Of a DNA stretch of 64,000 nt, positions 61,501 through 64,000 are shown piece by piece. How positions within the stretch are numbered: position 1 is the stretch's first letter; each line of letters starts with the position of its first letter. The notes beneath the pieces were generated by a model. The model was not told the DNA's origin. It saw nothing but the letters and a program-made list of their open reading frames with translations, and did no database searches. The translations under genes were made by a program, and so were the position numbers. This DNA comes from Maribacter sp. (GTDB lineage Bacteria > Bacteroidota > Bacteroidia > Flavobacteriales > Flavobacteriaceae): positions 1 through 64,000 of the forward strand of contig DRFI01000021.1 in assembly GCA_011050675.1 (NCBI GenBank), in the 5' to 3' direction.

Positions 61501-64000
61501 TGGCTGATGTTTCTTATCTACGATTACAACTTAGTTCAAACGCAGATGTTGCATTTTTATCTTACAATACAGCATCTTTTTCTGGATTTTGTGCCAATCT
61601 AGATACCGATATGGACGGCTATCCTGATCATTTAGACTTAGACAGTGATGATGATGGGTGTAGTGATGCCAATGAATTTTATAAAGATGATGCAACTGAT
61701 GGTGGTGATGGTGGTGAATATGGAACGGGAGTTCCTGCAGTTGACCCAACAGATGGTACCGTAAATGCAGCATCTTACACTCAAGTATTTGCACCGGTAA
61801 TTGTTTTGGGCAACACTTCTGAATTATTGGGTGGTACAGATATTAACGGAGAGAATGTAGATTTAGGCGATACTTACAACTATGTATTAAGATTTCAGAA
61901 TACGGGAGATGATCATGCAACTGGTTTTACGATCAAAAATGTATTACCAGACAATGTAAGCTTAGATAATATAAATATTGATGATGCACCAGGAGTAACT
62001 AGTAGTTACGAGGAAAGCACCAGAACTATAACTTTTACGATACCTGATGCATTAGTTCAAATTGATGATCCCGAGTATAAAATAAAAATAACGGTTTCTC
62101 TTTCGGGTGACTGTTCTGAGTTCGTAGCGGCTTGTGCTTCTCAACTCGAAAACCATGCCTATGCAAATTACTCTGGCACTTTAAATACTAATACTTTTTC
62201 TGATGAAGACGGTAGTAACCCTGCAGGTGCATGTACCACAACTTTAGAAGTAGCGACCAACAATGTATCAGATGCATTGGCAAATTGTAATATTGCACGT
62301 ACTGTAGAACTTTGTGGAGTTAGCGGAACACTTTCTGCCGGTTTAGGTTTTGACACCTACACTTGGGCTATTGACACCAATAATAATGGGTCTATAGATT
62401 CTGGAGATACCATTTTAAATGACGGTACTTCAAACACCTTAACAGTAACTACAGTAGGTAATTATATTGTTGAAAAAACATCAGCTTCTGGGTGTGCCAA
62501 TCATACAGAATTAATTACTGTAGAACGATATGGCCAAACACAGACCAACCCAATTATTAGTTACTTAAATCAAGTAAATACCGACAGTAATCCTGATAAT
62601 GACATTCAGGGTGAAACCGTTACTTGTTCCAATGATAATAGTGATATGCCACATATTTTTCTTTGTGGTGATACGGATAGTGCATTTATTCAATTGGGTA
62701 TAACCGATGCTCTAAGTATTAAATGGGAAAAGCTTGATGAAACCAGTTGTAATGTTTCTACTTGTGGAGATGTTAGTGATAACTGTGCCAATACAACTAG
62801 TGGTTGGACATGGAACGAAGAAACAGCTTCAGACAACTTTACGGTAACCGAAAGTGGTAAATATAGAGTTGTTATAGGATATGAAGGTGGATGTTTCAGT
62901 AGATTCTATTTCAACGCATACCAAAATACTTTAGATATTCCTGAACCAGATTCATCTGATATCATTTGTAATACAGAAGGTTCTATTAGAGTAATAGATT
63001 TAGGATCAGGATATGGCTACCAATTATTTGATATTGAAAACAATGCTATAGCAGTACCTTTCAGTGCTGGTCAAGGTCCTAATTTTGCTATCACAACTAG
63101 TGGTACTTATAAGGTACAGATTACCCAACTTAATCCTTCAACAGGTGCGCCAATTGAAAACAGTTGTGTGTTTGAAACTGAAGAAATTGGTATTGCCGAA
63201 AGAATTTTTGAGGCAAAACTCAATACAACTCCTTTTGATTGTACAGATGCAGGAACAATTTCTATACAGGCTTTAAATGTATCACCAGAATATAGCTATG
63301 AGCTATACTTCGATAACGGTAGTGGCGGTAAAGGAGCTTTAGTAGCCAACAACTTAGTTTCACCTGACAACACCCATACATTTACAGGTCTTGCAGCAGA
63401 TGATTATGTTATTGTAACTACTACCGTAGATGGTTGTAGTATTGAAAGTACTATTACGGTAGACGAAATTCCTGAACTTAGGTTAATAGCAACAAATCAA
63501 GAAAATATTACGTGTACTTCCGGTGTAATAAATTTAACAGCCACTGGTGGTACAACAGGGTACGAATATGCTATCTATAGTAAAGATGGTATTGCTCCAT
63601 ATGCTGACGAAACTACTATTCCCGATTCAGATTTCACATCTAATCCATCATTTTTATTCGGTTATGAAGGTAATCCTTCAACATATGTACCTAATGAAGA
63701 TGGAGAATATGTATTTGTAATAAGAGATGATAACGGATGTTATGGATTTTCGAATATCGTACAAATGGAAGATTTAGGCACTATAACAATAGGTGCATCA
63801 AGTACAGATATTACGTGTGCAGATTCTTCTACAGCTGTATTGACAATTACTGCTTCGGGTGGTAATGCTCCATATCAATATAGTCTGGATGGTGGTACTA
63901 CTTATCAAACAGAAAATTTCTTCAACAATATTTCAGCAGGTAATTATACCATTACAGTTATGGATTCTAGCGGTACTGCCGGTAATGGTTGTATAGAGAC
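58596..64000 (+). CDS. Giant secreted adhesin-like protein, 3' end outside the window
   Basis: The frame opens at ATG 58596 and is still open at the last base: 1801 codons are visible. A signal peptide covers residues 1 to about 27 (LLIAFNSFLGFAQ). Residues about 78-475 match the IgGFc-binding N-terminal domain. A Cys-containing Ig/PKD-like domain follows (490-550), then a DUF11-type repeat (555-650). A thrombospondin type 3-like Asp-rich segment DFDNDGVVDSVDLDDDNDG starts at residue 677, a second near 1001, and a second DUF11-like domain at about 1086-1170. The last visible part (from about 1735) is a SprB-type repeat with SGGNAPYQYSLDGGTTYQ. A C-terminal type IX sorting domain would be expected but is not seen. 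Probably a surface or gliding-related adhesin. Confidence 0.92.
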   Translation, partial: MITHTKSNIKFLLFLLIAFNSFLGFAQLSDLHYLPPMKQGQNNAGIQNQAIHLSTPETTSFDVYVYRGTSNTIVRTININNLNPGVWTLGNGDNNITLVDNNNTGKVLTNSGLRFISAGGQKFYVNYRGKSGSQAASLTAKGRQAMGTNFKWGGVPNKGSHSSKSNTLGIMATENNTTVVLSGYDPGCEFRVAGNRAGITANSHTITLDANESFVYETYIGTSPTQAHEDGWIGASIVSTKDIVISNGSINFGSEDGQSHRDAGIDQPVPINKLGKDYVFIRGNGNTNGLTEFPLVIATADNTQIFVNGSTTAIATIDNGEYFKIPSSNYSNNSAGANMFVQTSKDVYAYQSIAGSSSLYTQGLNFVAPVNCLLPDVMDNIPDIRNIAGSTVTGGLTIIASVNTTDANVKVYEDGVEIAKPASDTVAGSADWKTFYIPNLDGDISVTSTGPMAIGFFGFNGAQGVAGYFSGFDTVPEVVLKINGGTEGECFSGSSIFEASDDNFDAYQWYFDGVAIPGANAFDYAATIAGDYYVRGTKGPCTYDSQTIKIFYCEPDVQIKKTVDKPEITEGETATFTIRAENLYFNDITNLQITDNIPEGLTLVQATTITGTFNGSVWNIGTLAPGEVAFLTLEVTADEIDILPLLNLVNIATNTQNQTDANITRDEPSARIIVHNDFDNDGVVDSVDLDDDNDGIYDSVEQMCIISSDVNFTSPSSTAQGGTAVTEIFSNFSGFWRSSTTSRNPVLPNLSHELLAFTSGGTTFTTGVADDNLYDSNGNGLSDGIDSNNDGIIDISATESSWMALTPSNNIYSEATFEANLNDGNNDNSLGLTIINDPTTDPLNPLLTHGQNGLDLGSGIVNIGDTWTYEIDPIVATNVGDGIPDILLTQVADPSGVGHVVSLYDATGAPLGNAVRVQAYSGGALADVVGSYRLDIYKANGSIFYNNTTRDYRLATVELSEFGIPAANLADVSYLRLQLSSNADVAFLSYNTASFSGFCANLDTDMDGYPDHLDLDSDDDGCSDANEFYKDDATDGGDGGEYGTGVPAVDPTDGTVNAASYTQVFAPVIVLGNTSELLGGTDINGENVDLGDTYNYVLRFQNTGDDHATGFTIKNVLPDNVSLDNINIDDAPGVTSSYEESTRTITFTIPDALVQIDDPEYKIKITVSLSGDCSEFVAACASQLENHAYANYSGTLNTNTFSDEDGSNPAGACTTTLEVATNNVSDALANCNIARTVELCGVSGTLSAGLGFDTYTWAIDTNNNGSIDSGDTILNDGTSNTLTVTTVGNYIVEKTSASGCANHTELITVERYGQTQTNPIISYLNQVNTDSNPDNDIQGETVTCSNDNSDMPHIFLCGDTDSAFIQLGITDALSIKWEKLDETSCNVSTCGDVSDNCANTTSGWTWNEETASDNFTVTESGKYRVVIGYEGGCFSRFYFNAYQNTLDIPEPDSSDIICNTEGSIRVIDLGSGYGYQLFDIENNAIAVPFSAGQGPNFAITTSGTYKVQITQLNPSTGAPIENSCVFETEEIGIAERIFEAKLNTTPFDCTDAGTISIQALNVSPEYSYELYFDNGSGGKGALVANNLVSPDNTHTFTGLAADDYVIVTTTVDGCSIESTITVDEIPELRLIATNQENITCTSGVINLTATGGTTGYEYAIYSKDGIAPYADETTIPDSDFTSNPSFLFGYEGNPSTYVPNEDGEYVFVIRDDNGCYGFSNIVQMEDLGTITIGASSTDITCADSSTAVLTITASGGNAPYQYSLDGGTTYQTENFFNNISAGNYTITVMDSSGTAGNGCIE

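Noticed and set aside
61531-61794. A His-rich 87-residue minus-strand frame
   Set aside because: The His run is the antisense of the Asp-rich calcium-loop codons in the giant adhesin.
1-64000. tRNA or rRNA genes, CRISPR arrays, prophage or insertion sequence in the window
   Set aside because: I looked for T-loop signatures, regularly spaced repeats, transposase motifs and integrase motifs and saw none. A covariance-model search would be decisive for tRNAs and small RNAs.

Overview
The window is AT-rich chromosomal DNA of a Bacteroidota bacterium, most likely a marine member of the Flavobacteriaceae (Maribacter/Zobellia-like). The lineage call rests on several things. SecA is the long Bacteroidota form. 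There is a DUF2795-secA pair, a DUF5606 protein, DUF2911, an M14 peptidase of the flavobacterial type and SprB-like repeats in a giant adhesin. The sequence TAnnTTTG, the Bacteroidota -7 promoter element, occurs in front of many genes. I saw no rRNA, tRNA, CRISPR array, phage or insertion sequence, so this is mostly core chromosome with a few lineage-specific pieces.

Layout. 1-5.7 kb: a small secreted protein, a degenerate methyltransferase, a 49-aa membrane protein, PduO-type cobalamin adenosyltransferase, DUF2795 and secA. 6-11.5 kb: a membrane histidine kinase, an M14 carboxypeptidase-like protein and a secreted amidohydrolase. 11.4-17.3 kb: a 39-aa microprotein, a second small secreted protein, a DEAD-box helicase, OsmC, a secreted unknown, a cyclase-family enzyme and an amidohydrolase pseudogene with two lesions. 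17.3-23.4 kb: a YbbP/YbbA-type ABC exporter divergent from a TesA-like lipoprotein esterase, a third small secreted protein, an M23 peptidase and MsrA. 23.6-28.5 kb: a CBM9-like lipoprotein, a three-gene ECF sigma operon (sigma, membrane regulator, DUF4097-like coiled-coil protein), galM and DUF2911. 28.5-35.3 kb: MeaB, two envelope glycosylation genes, a GT39-type transferase with a PAP2 phosphatase, and a MATE exporter. 35.6-45 kb: response regulators, a PAS histidine kinase, MazG and two runs of sugar-related genes, one ending in a GH20 hexosaminidase. 45.2-47.6 kb: DUF5606, def, ruvX and divergent dapD. 47.6-52.6 kb: a surface-glycan patch with UDP-galactopyranose mutase and four glycosyltransferases. 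52.6-58.4 kb: tRNA modification and maturation genes (tsaC, cca), heme A synthase, a pRiA4b-like protein, a nucleoid-associated protein and a large conserved unknown. 58.6 kb to the end: the first 1801 codons of a giant secreted adhesin that runs off the window.

How the genes fit together. Cobalamin adenosyltransferase and MeaB imply a B12-dependent methylmalonyl-CoA mutase elsewhere in the genome. The glycan patch, the GT2/flippase-like pair and the GT39/PAP2 pair all serve the envelope. The sugar epimerase, isomerase, gluconolactonase, aquaglyceroporin, esterase, SGNH and GH20 genes suggest use of environmental or cell-wall sugars.

The most unusual item is a family of three tiny secreted proteins (28-258, 11626-11883, 21353-21592). 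They differ in the middle, but their last 27 residues align without gaps around an AR-[LF]-[YF]-[KR]-x-KN-x-RV core. The two with visible upstream DNA share a GCATTTC(G/A)TCGA element at nearly the same distance, paired with an inverted copy closer to the gene. I do not recognise this family.
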